A stretch of DNA of 64,000 nucleotides from an uncultured Gammaproteobacteria bacterium (GTDB taxonomy: Bacteria; Pseudomonadota; Gammaproteobacteria; DRJJ01), in assembly GCA_947258795.1 (NCBI GenBank), contig CAMYJU010000002.1, positions 1-64,000 on the forward strand. Reading direction: 5' to 3'. Shown here piece after piece: positions 25,790 through 35,192 of this stretch; the first letter of the stretch is position 1; every line of letters begins with the position of its first letter. A model generated the notes under the pieces. That model made no database searches, was not told the DNA's origin, and worked only from the letters and a program-made list of their open reading frames with translations. A program made the translations under genes and the position numbers.

Positions 25790-28092
25790 TTTGTATCTTC
25801 GGGAGGGAGTCGGTGACTGCCGTCTTTGATATGTATATCCCGTTGAGGATATGGAATCTCGATTCCATTCTCACGGAATGCCTGGTCTATGGCAAAGTTC
25901 AGGTCACTTAGCACCTGAAGGCGATGATCAACATTACGAATATAGCAACGTAGTTCGAAATTTAATGAGCTATCGCCAAAAGCAAGAAATAGAACGCGAA
26001 TTTTATAGTTGTCGTTATTGTGTATTACATCTTGATGCTGCTCTGCAACACCGGTAAGTATCTCTCTGACTTGACTTGTGTCCGTACCATAGGCTACGCC
26101 GACTGGCACCCTTACCCTGCCACTCTGATCATATAGCATCCAGTTTGTTACCTGATTTGATATAAGGTCTGAATTGGGTACGATGACATCTGATCTGTCG
26201 AAAGTTTGAATTTGCGTGGATCGAATACTTATTTTCTTCACATATCCTTCGGTATTCCCGACTACAATCCAGTCGCCTGTTTTGATTGGTCGTTCAAACA
26301 AGAGGATAAGACCTGAAACAAAGTTATTTACTATATTTTGCAACCCGAATCCAATACCAACAGATAAAGCGCCAGCTATAATTGCGAGATTAGTAAAAGT
26401 GGCACCAGCGATACCCAAGGCAACAATTATTGCAATTGCAACACCGGTATAACCAAACATGGTCAGAGTTGCTTCACGAGCGCCACGCTCTAAATAACGA
26501 GATCGACTACTCAGATATACTGCTATTCTTGCCTTGATCCAGTTGCTTAAAAGATAAAGCAGGGAAAAAGCGACAAAAGCCCAGAAAATTCTTTCCGGAA
26601 TAACTTTTAAAGAACCAAGCTGGAATCCCTGTTGCAGAACCAGGAATATTTGCTGCATTGTGGCTTCTGATAAATTGACCACATGTAGTAACAGATAGAA
26701 AACGCCTAGCCATAAGACCAGTGCAGAAAGAAATCGCATCCATGGCAACCAGCCCATTCTGACGCCGTGATGAGCACCCATAATGTTGCGAAGTGACTTT
26801 TGCCAGTTTTTGGTGCCTGTGTTAATTCCATCGTATATATCACTGAACAGTGTTAACAGGAAAATCAAGATACCTAATAGCACTAATGTACCGATGGAAA
26901 CCCTGAATATGGCTGTAGAAAGATTACGATAACCGGAAAGCTCCGAGAATAAACCAACAATAATGGCAACAATGAAAAGCAGTCGTAACCAGGCAAACTT
27001 TTTAAGATAGGGAATTTTTACTGTGATCCTGGAAAGCGAGACAAGAATAGTTACAAAGAAGATAGCAAAAACACCACGCGCAAAATAGAACATTTCTTTG
27101 GACAGGACATCAAGCATGGATGAAGAAAATAATATAAATGCAATAAACAACATAAGCACAAACAGACGGAGTCTGTATGCCATCGAAATGGCTAGTTTCT
27201 CATCTTCTACGATGAAGCGTTTGGCTGGTGGATGCGGGTTAAGCAGAAATTCAATTGTTGCAATCGAGCAAAATAACACGGGTAATGCATAGACAAGCAA
27301 AAGATAATATGAAGTGGTAACCTGCTGCTTGTCAGATATAAGATAGATGCCTATTGCTAAAACAATGGTTGTGCTTAAATATGGTAGCCAGCGCGTGAGC
27401 GTAACTGTCAGGGCGCATGCAATATGGTCGGAAAAATACTCGCCCCATTTATGCCGGTTTATCAAGGGTAGCAGTTTTTTTCTACCCATGACAGATATAA
27501 ATAAAATCAGTGCAGCGACAATTAGTATGTATACGAAACTGCTTGATTTTTCCTTCTGGATGCCCGTTGGCTGTAAAATGACTTTCTTGATCCCGTCTAT
27601 CCAGTGTCCGGGCTGAGCTAAACCTTTCTGTAAGAGTTTGACCATATCTGGCGTTTTGGCCAGGAGTTTCGTTTTGAGGAGAGCTGACAGGCGTTCGGTA
27701 TAGATCTTGTGCGTGTCTTCAACTCTTAAGGCAAGTAACCGTATGCTTGAACCCTGCTTCTCATATTCGGCCTTTATGCCAGACAGTTCCTTTCGCTTTT
27801 TGGTGACTTCAACTGTCTCTTTCTCAACTTTTTCTCCCAGACTTTCCAAGTCCTTTGTTGCTTTCTTGATCAACGTGTTTTGATTTTCAAGAAGTTCTGC
27901 TAGTTGAGAGCGCATCTGACCAAGTTCGTGCAATGCCGCTTTCAGGTCACTTTCAGCCTGTCTTATTGACTTTGCTTGCTTCTCCAGCTTTTTGATCTGG
28001 TTTTCTATGTTGCTCAGGTCGTCTGCAGCCCAGGCAGGTGCAGACGATATGAATAGAATCATGAAGAGTAATTTAATGAATCTATATAACAT
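25786..28092 (-). CDS. MscK/MscS-superfamily mechanosensitive channel
   Basis: This 768-residue channel starts with a signal peptide (LLFMILFISSAPAWA) and a periplasmic coiled coil (IENQIKKLEKQAKSIRQAES to about residue 140). About ten membrane helices follow, then the MscS core: the pore helix ATFTNLAIIAGALSVGIGFG with Gly/Ala packing, GLQNIVNNFVSGLILLFERP and the beta domain GDWIVVGNTEGYVKKI, then SDVIVPNSDLISNQVTNW. It sits in the inner membrane and releases solutes on osmotic downshock. It is larger than MscS and shorter than E. coli MscK. Its stop overlaps the start of a 58-residue ORF. Confidence 0.93.
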   Translation of the reverse strand: MLYRFIKLLFMILFISSAPAWAADDLSNIENQIKKLEKQAKSIRQAESDLKAALHELGQMRSQLAELLENQNTLIKKATKDLESLGEKVEKETVEVTKKRKELSGIKAEYEKQGSSIRLLALRVEDTHKIYTERLSALLKTKLLAKTPDMVKLLQKGLAQPGHWIDGIKKVILQPTGIQKEKSSSFVYILIVAALILFISVMGRKKLLPLINRHKWGEYFSDHIACALTVTLTRWLPYLSTTIVLAIGIYLISDKQQVTTSYYLLLVYALPVLFCSIATIEFLLNPHPPAKRFIVEDEKLAISMAYRLRLFVLMLFIAFILFSSSMLDVLSKEMFYFARGVFAIFFVTILVSLSRITVKIPYLKKFAWLRLLFIVAIIVGLFSELSGYRNLSTAIFRVSIGTLVLLGILIFLLTLFSDIYDGINTGTKNWQKSLRNIMGAHHGVRMGWLPWMRFLSALVLWLGVFYLLLHVVNLSEATMQQIFLVLQQGFQLGSLKVIPERIFWAFVAFSLLYLLSNWIKARIAVYLSSRSRYLERGAREATLTMFGYTGVAIAIIVALGIAGATFTNLAIIAGALSVGIGFGLQNIVNNFVSGLILLFERPIKTGDWIVVGNTEGYVKKISIRSTQIQTFDRSDVIVPNSDLISNQVTNWMLYDQSGRVRVPVGVAYGTDTSQVREILTGVAEQHQDVIHNNDNYKIRVLFLAFGDSSLNFELRCYIRNVDHRLQVLSDLNFAIDQAFRENGIEIPYPQRDIHIKDGSHRLPPEDTK

Positions 28093-28484
28093 TATAATAT
28101 ATCTGGTTTATACTTCTTTTATTTTTTATCAGGGGTGTCTTTACGTTAATTATACTCTCGCTTACTCTACTCGTGTTGGATTGTAATCGTGAAATGTGTC
28201 AGATCCTGAAACTTGATCAGGTTACGGTTCATATCAGTCCGGGAGTCCGTCACGCAGGTCATACCACGGATTGTCGTGATTCTGCAGGAACGGTTCCATT
28301 CAGGAACCATTCAGTGGAATGTTGTGCACGGCCTCTTAGTGTGCGTGGATTGATACGCCTGAGTTTTCTCTGGATAGTATAGAAGTATATTTCTGATCTG
28401 CCTTCGGCCGAAAAGATTTAGCGCTGTAGTTGAAGTGTAACAAAAAAGACCGGAGGAGAAATCCTCCGGTCAATTGTAGGTTTA
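28093..28484. other. intergenic region between mscK and hydrolase gene
   Basis: Frames of 47-69 codons exist on both strands but show neither a domain nor a ribosome-binding site. The part near 28086-28160 is AT-rich and probably holds the channel promoter. CCTGAAACTTGATCAGG near 28204-28220 forms a weak hairpin, and GGAACGGTTCC with a nearby GGAACC copy occurs near 28288-28310. The terminator at 28442-28471 is listed separately. Confidence 0.35.
28442..28471 (-). terminator. rho-independent terminator of the hydrolase gene
   Basis: GACCGGAGGA (28448-28457) and TCCTCCGGTC (28462-28471) form a perfect 10-bp stem around a four-base loop. On the minus strand the stem is followed by six T, 14 bases after the hydrolase stop codon. 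Confidence 0.9.
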
Positions 28485-29531
28485 CTAGTCATCATCACCC
28501 AGGTTATAGACTTTCAGGTCTTTTGCCTTACGTATTTTTCCCCTGTAGCCGGCGCTTTTTACGATGGACTTAACCTCTTTAAGCCGTGGTTCGGTGACCG
28601 GGGTAATATGCGACAATACCAGCATTTTCGGTTTTGCCGTGGCAGCGACCACGCCCATGCGTTCCGGTGTGGTATGCAGTTTGTGGAAAATGGTTCCTGG
28701 TGGCGGATCGTCCGACATGATTGCCGTATCGTAGATCAGGATATCAGCGCCAGTTGCGAGTTTGATGACATTGTCAGTGATTGATGTGGTATCACCGGTA
28801 AACACAATGCTGTAACCGGCATAGTCAACCCGGTAGGCTACGGCAGGAACCGGACCATGATGAACCGCAATAGAGCTGACTTTTAATCCATCCGCCTCAC
28901 TGAAGACAGGGTAGATGGTGTTATCCGAAAAATCGGATGGCTGGTTTTTTACCGTGTAATTAAACTCCCCGGCTTCGATCCCACCGGCAAATGCATTCAG
29001 ATAACGCTCGAGACCGATAATATTATCGAAGTGACCATCAACATAGTCAGTGGTGTCCGGATACTGGGCAATGCCTGCACCAGGACTGCCTGGTGGGAAT
29101 GGAACATTATTGGTTTCGGGCCCATAGAAATTGATTGGGTCGGTACGAAACAGTCCTGCGCCACGATTATGAAAGTATAGGGTTTTCACAATCGCCGACA
29201 TATCACCGGTGTGATCCAGGTGCAGATGAGTCAGCAAAAAATGCGACAGGTTCGGTATACGCGCACCACTCTGTGCCAGGCTTTTGAATGTGCCGCCACC
29301 GGTATCCATTAGCAATCGCGGTACACCGTTAGTAAAAAACAGATAGCCGGAACTCGCACGTCCACTGGGTGTTGCGACCGGGCCGCCGGAACCCAGTACC
29401 ATGACTGACAGTTTCCCCTCTACCTTATTAACGGCAAGCTTGTCATCGTCATCTGCCGAGACACTTGTGGTTGAGAACAGAAAAAGACCGCTGACAGAGA
29501 GTAAGATAAACGTTGATCTGAATAACTTCAT
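28485..29531 (-). CDS. exported metallo-beta-lactamase-fold hydrolase
   Basis: This is a protein of about 348 residues. I start it at the ATG at 29531 because AGGAAGG lies eight bases upstream and it places a signal peptide (STFILLSVSGLFLFSTTSVSA) first; the frame is open 40 codons further. The metallo-beta-lactamase zinc motif is LLTHLHLDHTGD (HxHxDH). Later metal ligands lie in HHGPVPAVAYR, FTGDTTSITD and LVLSHITPV. The arrangement resembles arylsulfatase or RNase Z-like MBL members, which are usually cytoplasmic, but this one is probably periplasmic. The mature start is acidic (ADDDD). Substrate unknown. Confidence 0.88.
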   Translation of the reverse strand: MKLFRSTFILLSVSGLFLFSTTSVSADDDDKLAVNKVEGKLSVMVLGSGGPVATPSGRASSGYLFFTNGVPRLLMDTGGGTFKSLAQSGARIPNLSHFLLTHLHLDHTGDMSAIVKTLYFHNRGAGLFRTDPINFYGPETNNVPFPPGSPGAGIAQYPDTTDYVDGHFDNIIGLERYLNAFAGGIEAGEFNYTVKNQPSDFSDNTIYPVFSEADGLKVSSIAVHHGPVPAVAYRVDYAGYSIVFTGDTTSITDNVIKLATGADILIYDTAIMSDDPPPGTIFHKLHTTPERMGVVAATAKPKMLVLSHITPVTEPRLKEVKSIVKSAGYRGKIRKAKDLKVYNLGDDD

Positions 29532-29709
29532 TGTCACACCTTCCTTGCGAAATCCTTGTTGTTGGTCGATAGCATCATGGAGTCCAGTACTGTATCCATG
29601 AGTTTCCATAGCATGCCATAATATACCAGGAAACGGTGAGTACCGTTTCAAGGATATACATATTGTGTAACCTGGCGCACACAGTAAAATGTAGGTTGTT
29701 CAGAACGAC

Positions 29710-30300
29710 ATGGGTATCGATATGGCGATTCGACCTGTACTTCGCATGGGGAACCCCCATTTAAAAAATTCTTGTGTGCAAGTCACTGATTTCAATGATT
29801 CTGCCTTACATAGCCTGATTGAAGACATGTTTGACACCATGCGTGCAGAAGACGGTGCCGGACTGGCTGCAAACCAGATAGGCGCCAGTCTGCGTGTGGT
29901 TATTTTTGGTTTTGACCAGAATCCGAGATATCCCGAATATCCTCCGATCCCGGAAACGGTTCTGGTTAATCCTGTCATCACAATACTGGACGAGCAAATG
30001 GAATCAGCCTGGGAAGGTTGTCTATCGATACCCGGCATGCGTGGCATGGTACCCCGCTACAAACGCATACGCTACCAGGGTTTTGATGCCCGAGGGAACT
30101 CCCTGGAAGTTGAGGCATCTGACTTTCACGCGCGTGTGGTACAGCATGAATGCGACCATCTTGACGGTATCCTGTATCCACAACGGATCAGTGATATCAG
30201 CCAGTTTGGTTTTATAGAAGAACTGGAACAGGCGGACGCAATGGGCCAGGGCACCCTGCCCTGTGATACGTATTGCCAGACCGACATCAACAAGGAATAA
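29710..30300 (+). CDS. def: peptide deformylase
   Basis: This 196-residue enzyme removes the formyl group from nascent N-formyl-methionine. All three motifs are intact: GAGLAANQ (residues 49-56), EGCLS (102-106) and the metal-binding HECDH (146-150). The typical start of the family would be the ATG at 29722 (MAIRPVLRMG), four codons in; neither site has a clear Shine-Dalgarno. An extended C-terminus of about 30 residues goes beyond the catalytic core. The formyltransferase-like gene follows almost at once, as in def-fmt operons. Confidence 0.95.
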   Translation: MGIDMAIRPVLRMGNPHLKNSCVQVTDFNDSALHSLIEDMFDTMRAEDGAGLAANQIGASLRVVIFGFDQNPRYPEYPPIPETVLVNPVITILDEQMESAWEGCLSIPGMRGMVPRYKRIRYQGFDARGNSLEVEASDFHARVVQHECDHLDGILYPQRISDISQFGFIEELEQADAMGQGTLPCDTYCQTDINKE

Positions 30301-30304
30301 CCCA

Positions 30305-31210
30305 TTGCCTGTAGAAAAACCGGTTCGGGTTCTGTTTTTCGGTATGTTAGGCGAGTTCTCACGCCTGGTATTCGAGTCATTACTGGAATTTCCAGATGCT
30401 GAAATTGCCGGCGTCATTACCGCTGGTCACAAGCTTGCATCAGGCAGTCGCAAGGGAGACCTGCCAGTCAGACTGGCCGGACCGTTCCATGTTGCCGATC
30501 TGGCCAGAGGCAGGGGCCTGCCCTGTTTGCATGTTGATAACCTCAAGGGGTCTGAGACGCTGGAATGGATTTCCGGTCTGTCGTTCGACATGATACTGGT
30601 GGCCTGTTTCAGTCATTATATTCCTTCAACGATTTATCAATTACCCAAACTCGGGAGTTTTAATCTGCACCCTTCCCTGTTGCCTGCCTACCGGGGGCCG
30701 ATGCCGATGTTCTGGCAGTTCCGTCATGCCGAGCAGGAATTCGGTGTGACCCTGCATCAGATAATCGATACGATGGATGGTGGTCCGATTGCACTTCAGG
30801 ATACGCACAAACTGGTGCCAGGCTGCACCGGATTACAGATGAATCAGGAACTGGGCAGCATCGCAGCAGGGCTTGCGCGGGAGTTTATATCCGCTTTACC
30901 CGATAAACTGCGGTTGACGCAACAGGATGAAAGTCTGGCCAGTTATCAGGGATACCCGGCCCCATCGGATTTTTCACTGGATATTAATTCAACGGCCAGG
31001 GATGCTTATATTTTTATGAAAGGAACACAGCACTGGAACCAGGTATATTCCATCAAGCTGGGAAACCAGGTATTTGAGATCGACCGGGCGATTGAATTCA
31101 GGGAAAATGAAAGACAGTCCAGTGAGCTGATCAATATGAAGCGAGGTTATTCAATACAGTTCAGGCAGGGTTTGTTGCATGTACGTGAGTTGCGTAAGGT
31201 GATGGATTAA
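30305..31210 (+). CDS. formyltransferase-fold protein (Fmt paralogue?)
   Basis: I place the start at TTG 30305, eight bases after AAGGA and four bases after the def stop; the open frame reaches 30263 inside def. The 301-residue protein has the Rossmann formyltransferase domain with FNLHPSLLPAYRGPMP and DTMDGGPIALQ, including the N-H-D catalytic set. The sequence around HPSLLP differs from classical Fmt (usually NxHxSLLPxWRGAAP), and the C-terminal part is not a clear Fmt C-domain. So it may be a divergent methionyl-tRNA formyltransferase or a sugar-nucleotide or amine formyltransferase. Its linkage to def favours translation, but this is inference. Confidence 0.75.
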   Translation: MPVEKPVRVLFFGMLGEFSRLVFESLLEFPDAEIAGVITAGHKLASGSRKGDLPVRLAGPFHVADLARGRGLPCLHVDNLKGSETLEWISGLSFDMILVACFSHYIPSTIYQLPKLGSFNLHPSLLPAYRGPMPMFWQFRHAEQEFGVTLHQIIDTMDGGPIALQDTHKLVPGCTGLQMNQELGSIAAGLAREFISALPDKLRLTQQDESLASYQGYPAPSDFSLDINSTARDAYIFMKGTQHWNQVYSIKLGNQVFEIDRAIEFRENERQSSELINMKRGYSIQFRQGLLHVRELRKVMD

Positions 31211-31248
31211 GCTGTCTATTCGTTTACTTGCGTTGGTTGTAAAACTCA

Positions 31249-32070
31249 TTATATCTGTTTAATGATTGTCAGCTTGTCTCCTGTAGTAATCCTGCTGCCT
31301 GGTTGGCAGTCATGCACCAGGTTCTGGCCAAAATAAATCTTGTTGTAACGTTTGCGGTATTCCATCAGCGTACGCACCGGTTCATTGCCCTTTTCCGCTG
31401 TGTCGCGATTGATCGTCGGTATGATACAACGTGAACAGGGTTTGACTACATGAAACCGGGTGCCACCTATGTGTACAGTATTCCAGCCATCCTCTTCATA
31501 TGGGGAACAGCCGCTGATCACCAGGTTCGGGCGAAAGCGATGCATCGGTACGGCGGTTTCACCTTTTTGCATTAGCCGTTCATTCAGGTCATTGAGTGAA
31601 GCCTCGGAGATCAGCAGGAATGGAAAACCATCGGCAAAACCGACCTGGTCATGCTGACTGATTTTGAAATCCTGATCAATCAGCCGGGTCGTGTCACCTG
31701 GCATGAAAACCAGGCGACAGCGGCGCTTTAGAAACCGGCTGAACCATTCGTCGATTGCCGGATCGACGAGCTGTGCGCTGACCTGGTCATTCCATACCCG
31801 CACCTCCACCCTTTCTGAGGTTTGCGGTTGTAATGGAACCTGGCAGGAGTCCATGCCGGTCACATCGAGTTGCAGACCTTCATTTGACAGTGTTACATCG
31901 ACCAGTGCCATGCGCGCCTCCTGGCGTTGGGTCAGGAAACGGTTTTGTTCATCAATCAACATCCATCTTCGGTCCAGATATAATCCGAACGTATCGATAG
32001 GCCAGTTGTCTACAGTCATACCGCGCAGGGATTTAACGGGATAGATATTGATTTCCGTTATGGTGTACAT
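31249..32070 (-). CDS. MOSC-domain protein, YcbX type
   Basis: This 273-residue protein has the MOSC N-terminal beta-barrel (ITEINIYPVKSLRGM and LYLDRRWMLID) followed by the MOSC domain, with its conserved cysteine in VVKPCSRCIIPTINRDT. Members handle sulphur or molybdenum cofactor chemistry; YcbX-like proteins detoxify N-hydroxylated bases with a molybdenum cofactor. The fused ferredoxin of E. coli YcbX is absent here, so an electron partner would be separate. It is encoded alone, convergent with the formyltransferase gene. Confidence 0.88.
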   Translation of the reverse strand: MYTITEINIYPVKSLRGMTVDNWPIDTFGLYLDRRWMLIDEQNRFLTQRQEARMALVDVTLSNEGLQLDVTGMDSCQVPLQPQTSERVEVRVWNDQVSAQLVDPAIDEWFSRFLKRRCRLVFMPGDTTRLIDQDFKISQHDQVGFADGFPFLLISEASLNDLNERLMQKGETAVPMHRFRPNLVISGCSPYEEDGWNTVHIGGTRFHVVKPCSRCIIPTINRDTAEKGNEPVRTLMEYRKRYNKIYFGQNLVHDCQPGSRITTGDKLTIIKQI

Positions 32071-32245
32071 GGGCCAGACCTTGTTTTGATTATTGTCGAT
32101 GGAATAGTGTTTGTCGCGGCCAATATATCACAGAGTAATATTCCGGTTGAATGCTTGTGGCCGGTCACGGGTCTGTCAGACTAAGGTATAGACTATACTC
32201 TGATGGCGGTAATCATCCATTCTGCGACAGAGAAAGGACCAGCTT

Positions 32246-33484
32246 ATGTTAGGTGCGGTCGAATGGGGTATCCTGGCTTTTTCAGTTCTGATGATCATTG
32301 CATTACTGATCGAGCCACTGGCATCCCGTTTACGTATCCCTTTCAACGCCATTCTGGTCCTGATCGGTTTTGCCGGTTCGGAAGTGCTTGTAGGGTCTGG
32401 TATAGACCTGGGTTTGCGCTGGCATCATTTTCGTGACCTGGTGTTATTTGTACTGATACCGGTACTGGTATTTTCGGCCGCACTTGAGATCAATATTCGT
32501 CAGTTTCTCAGGCAGCTCTATCTGATCATAATATTGTCTATACCACTGTTTATCCTGTCCGTGGCTGTTATCGCAATTATACTTTATACCGGTATAGGGA
32601 GCTCATCACAATTTCCTGTTGTCGCAGCGATGATCTGTGCCGTATTACTGGCAGCAACCGATCCTGCAGCAGTGATTGTTTTACTGGAAAAATTGCAGGC
32701 ACCTGATCGTATGACCATGTTACTGGAGGGTGAAAGCCTGCTAAATGATGCGACGGCCATTGTTTTGTACAGCATACTGGTCAGTGTCGTTATCATGCCC
32801 GAGACCAGCCCTACTACCGGCCTGGTGATACTTGAATTTGGACGGGTGCTGGCCGGCGGTGTCCTGACCGGAATGCTCCTGGGCGGGTTTGCCGGGCTGA
32901 TGATACGTTTTTTCAGCAAGCCGCTACACCATACGGTGGTAAGCCTGGCATTTGCATATCTCAGCTATGTTATTGCGGAATCTGTTTTCCACGTTTCAGG
33001 CGTTATGTCTGTACTGGCGGTTGGGCTGGTGATTACACACTTTCTGCAGTCAGGCAGCAGCGGGAATACCGCATCAGGAATAAGGACGGTATTGCCTTTC
33101 TGGGGTGTGCTGAAGTATATCGCATCGGCACTGGCTTTCCTGCTCGTTGGTGTTACGGTCAACCTGTCGTTTTTTACCGATTTGTGGCTCCCGCTACTGG
33201 CAGGGATAGCTGCGGTCCTGCTGGCACGCGGATTATCGGTTTACCTGGTACTGCCGGTGTTTACACTGACACCGTGGACCAACAGTCTGACTTGGCATGA
33301 AAAACACATCCTGTTCGGTGGTGGAATACGGGGCGCTGTAACTGCTGCGCTGGCACTGTCTTTACCGGTTGAATTGGAAGGTTGGCAGATTGCACAGTCC
33401 ATCGGCTATGGTGTGGTTATTTTCAGTCTGTTTATCCAGACACCTTTACTTAATCTGTACCTGTCGCGTCATCTGTCAGATTGA
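32246..33484 (+). CDS. CPA1-family Na+/H+ antiporter
   Basis: This 412-residue inner-membrane protein has about twelve helices. It carries the family's ion-binding residues in ATDPAAVIVLL and GESLLNDATAIVLY, where the ND pair is catalytic, plus a conserved arginine stretch in FGGGIRGAVTAALALS. It exchanges Na+ or another cation for protons and supports pH and salt homeostasis. It lacks the long hydrophilic tail of NhaP-type proteins. The last 16 bases overlap the convergent Nudix gene. Confidence 0.93.
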   Translation: MLGAVEWGILAFSVLMIIALLIEPLASRLRIPFNAILVLIGFAGSEVLVGSGIDLGLRWHHFRDLVLFVLIPVLVFSAALEINIRQFLRQLYLIIILSIPLFILSVAVIAIILYTGIGSSSQFPVVAAMICAVLLAATDPAAVIVLLEKLQAPDRMTMLLEGESLLNDATAIVLYSILVSVVIMPETSPTTGLVILEFGRVLAGGVLTGMLLGGFAGLMIRFFSKPLHHTVVSLAFAYLSYVIAESVFHVSGVMSVLAVGLVITHFLQSGSSGNTASGIRTVLPFWGVLKYIASALAFLLVGVTVNLSFFTDLWLPLLAGIAAVLLARGLSVYLVLPVFTLTPWTNSLTWHEKHILFGGGIRGAVTAALALSLPVELEGWQIAQSIGYGVVIFSLFIQTPLLNLYLSRHLSD

Positions 33485-33987
33485 TCAAGCCAGGCCGCGG
33501 CACGCGTCAGTCCGATGATGGTTTTTGCATCCTCAATATCACCATGCAAACAGCGATCCAACAGTTCATTCAGTGCCAGCCAGTGTATTTCCATACATTC
33601 ACCCTGTTCCTGTGCCGGTGCCTGTTGTTCGAGTCCGGTTACCAGGTAATACCAGATACGTTCGGTAAACACACCCGGAGAACTGATACTTTCTCCCAAT
33701 GGCTGCCAGTGTCTGGCCAATAGCCCGGTTTCCTCCTGTAATTCTCTCCTGGCCGTCTTAATAGGTGGTTCATCATGATCGCGCTTGCCCGCAGGTAACT
33801 CCCATATCCAGTCATCCAGTATAAAGCGGTACTGGCGTAACATGCAGACCTGCCGTTTTTCATTTATAGCAACAACAGCGGCACCACCGGGATGGTGCAC
33901 TACTTCGACAGGGTGACTATGGCCATTGGGCAGGGTGACCGAACCGGTGTCCAGGCGTATCACCTGCCCCTTGAATACAGTTTTCAT
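33469..33987 (-). CDS. Nudix hydrolase, ADP-sugar pyrophosphatase type
   Basis: This 172-residue Nudix enzyme carries a complete box: G-KRDHD-E-PPIKTAR-RELQEETG-L. The N-terminal half has RLDTGSVTLPNGHSHPVEVV and GGAAVVAINEKRQVCMLRQY, as in ADP-ribose and ADP-glucose pyrophosphatases, and an EWRxEhP-like stretch is replaced by DWIWELPAGK. It likely hydrolyses ADP-ribose-like nucleotides in the cytoplasm. Substrate is inference from similarity. Its 3' end overlaps the antiporter gene tail-to-tail by 16 bases. Confidence 0.9.
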   Translation of the reverse strand: MKTVFKGQVIRLDTGSVTLPNGHSHPVEVVHHPGGAAVVAINEKRQVCMLRQYRFILDDWIWELPAGKRDHDEPPIKTARRELQEETGLLARHWQPLGESISSPGVFTERIWYYLVTGLEQQAPAQEQGECMEIHWLALNELLDRCLHGDIEDAKTIIGLTRAAAWLDQSDR

Positions 33988-34222
33988 ACAATGACGCTCC
34001 CCCGACTTTTAACCCTATTATTTGTAGATTTAGGTATTTCACCCCAGTATAACGCCCAATAGCGACTCATTTAGAATGAAAAATGCCGAATATTCACAAT
34101 TTCAGTGATTGTTGCTTGCGCCTCTGCCCTGCTTTACCTCACAATGAGCCGATCCGGCATATGGACCGGCACCGATCAGACTAACTGGTTGGATGTATTG
34201 ACTAATTATTTGGAGATCATCA

Positions 34223-34936
34223 ATGTTTGCGCGTATTGCACTGGCAGTAGCTCTGGGTTTAACCACTTTGACGGCTATTGCCGCAGATAAAAAAACCGAA
34301 ATCAAATCAGATGAACAAAAGGCCGGTTATGCCATGGGGTTTCAGTTTGGTATTAACCTGAAGAAGAAGGGGCTGGAAGTGCCGCCTGATGCATTTGCGC
34401 TCGGTATTGAAGACGCCCTGACCACTACACAACCGCGCTTGCCTGTAGAAGAACTGCAGCAGGCCCTGGTGACTTATCAACAGAAACTGGTTGAGGAGAA
34501 AAAGAAACAGGCTGCGGCGAATTCCGAGAAGGGTGACAAATACCGCGCCCAGAACAAGAAAAAATCAGGGGTAGTCGAGCTGCCCAGCGGCTTGCAGTAT
34601 GTCGTTGTCACCAAGGGCAATGGACCAAAACCGAAGGAAAGCGATACCGTCGTCGTGCATTACCAGGGTACACTGATCGATGGCAAGGTGTTTGATAGCT
34701 CCATTCAGCGTGGTACCCCTGCCACCTTCCAGTTACAACAGATCATTCCTGGCTGGAAAGAAGCACTGATACTGATGCCGACCGGTTCCAAATGGAAGGT
34801 TGTGATCCCGCCACATCTCGCCTATGGTCCGAATGGTGTCGGTAATTCCATTGGACCGAATGAAACCCTGCTGTTCGATATCGAACTGATGGAAATCAAG
34901 AAGGCTGATGCTGCTGCCCCCGCGCCAGCCAAATAA
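34223..34936 (+). CDS. FKBP-type peptidyl-prolyl isomerase (FkpA/Mip type)
   Basis: This 237-residue periplasmic foldase has a signal peptide (FARIALAVALGLTTLTAIAA). An N-terminal helical dimerisation domain contains GYAMGFQFGINLKKKGLEV, then a long linker helix (QQKLVEEKKKQAAANSEKG), then the FKBP domain with VVHYQGTLIDGKVFDSS, QIIPGWKEALILMPTG and HLAYGPNG. It helps fold or catalyse proline isomerisation of exported proteins. A strong terminator lies 30 bases after the stop, so the gene is monocistronic. The start sits five bases after a TTGGAG Shine-Dalgarno. Confidence 0.94.
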   Translation: MFARIALAVALGLTTLTAIAADKKTEIKSDEQKAGYAMGFQFGINLKKKGLEVPPDAFALGIEDALTTTQPRLPVEELQQALVTYQQKLVEEKKKQAAANSEKGDKYRAQNKKKSGVVELPSGLQYVVVTKGNGPKPKESDTVVVHYQGTLIDGKVFDSSIQRGTPATFQLQQIIPGWKEALILMPTGSKWKVVIPPHLAYGPNGVGNSIGPNETLLFDIELMEIKKADAAAPAPAK

Positions 34937-34963
34937 GCCCTTAATAGCTTATTGATCCATGAG

Positions 34964-34993
34964 AAGGCCCTCTTACCAAGAGGGCCTTTTTTT
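34964..34993 (+). terminator. rho-independent terminator after the FKBP gene
   Basis: AAGGCCCTCTT (34964-34974) and AAGAGGGCCTT (34978-34988) form a perfect 11-bp stem with an ACC loop, followed by a run of T. It lies 28 bases after the isomerase stop. Confidence 0.95.
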
Positions 34994-35064
34994 ATGCATG
35001 GATGTATTTACCGCATGTCTGGAAATAATATACCGGACATACCATGACACCTGTGCTCACTTAT

Positions 35065-35192
35065 GGAGCCTCTGATTAATATAAAAATTTGAGTCATTGC
35101 GAGCAGAGCGCGACAATCTCACAAATTGAATCAAGACATTATAGATTGCTTTGTCACTTTGTTCCTTGCAATGACGACACATCAGAGGTTCC
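35065..35192. mobile_element. 128-bp MITE-like element with GGAACCTCTGAT ends
   Basis: The outer ends GGAGCCTCTGAT (35065-35076) and ATCAGAGGTTCC (35181-35192) are inverted repeats with one mismatch. Inside are two further arms, GTCATTGCGAGCAGAGCGCG (35093-35112) and the complementary-type TTTGTTCCTTGCAATGAC (35157-35174), typical of the widely dispersed GTCATTGCGAG...GCAATGAC bacterial repeat. No coding capacity is present, so any movement would need a transposase in trans. The right end touches the stop codon of the neighbouring minus-strand gene. Confidence 0.7.

Noticed and set aside
28173-28382. 69-codon plus-strand frame between mscK and the hydrolase gene
   Set aside because: No ribosome-binding site, no domain and irregular composition.
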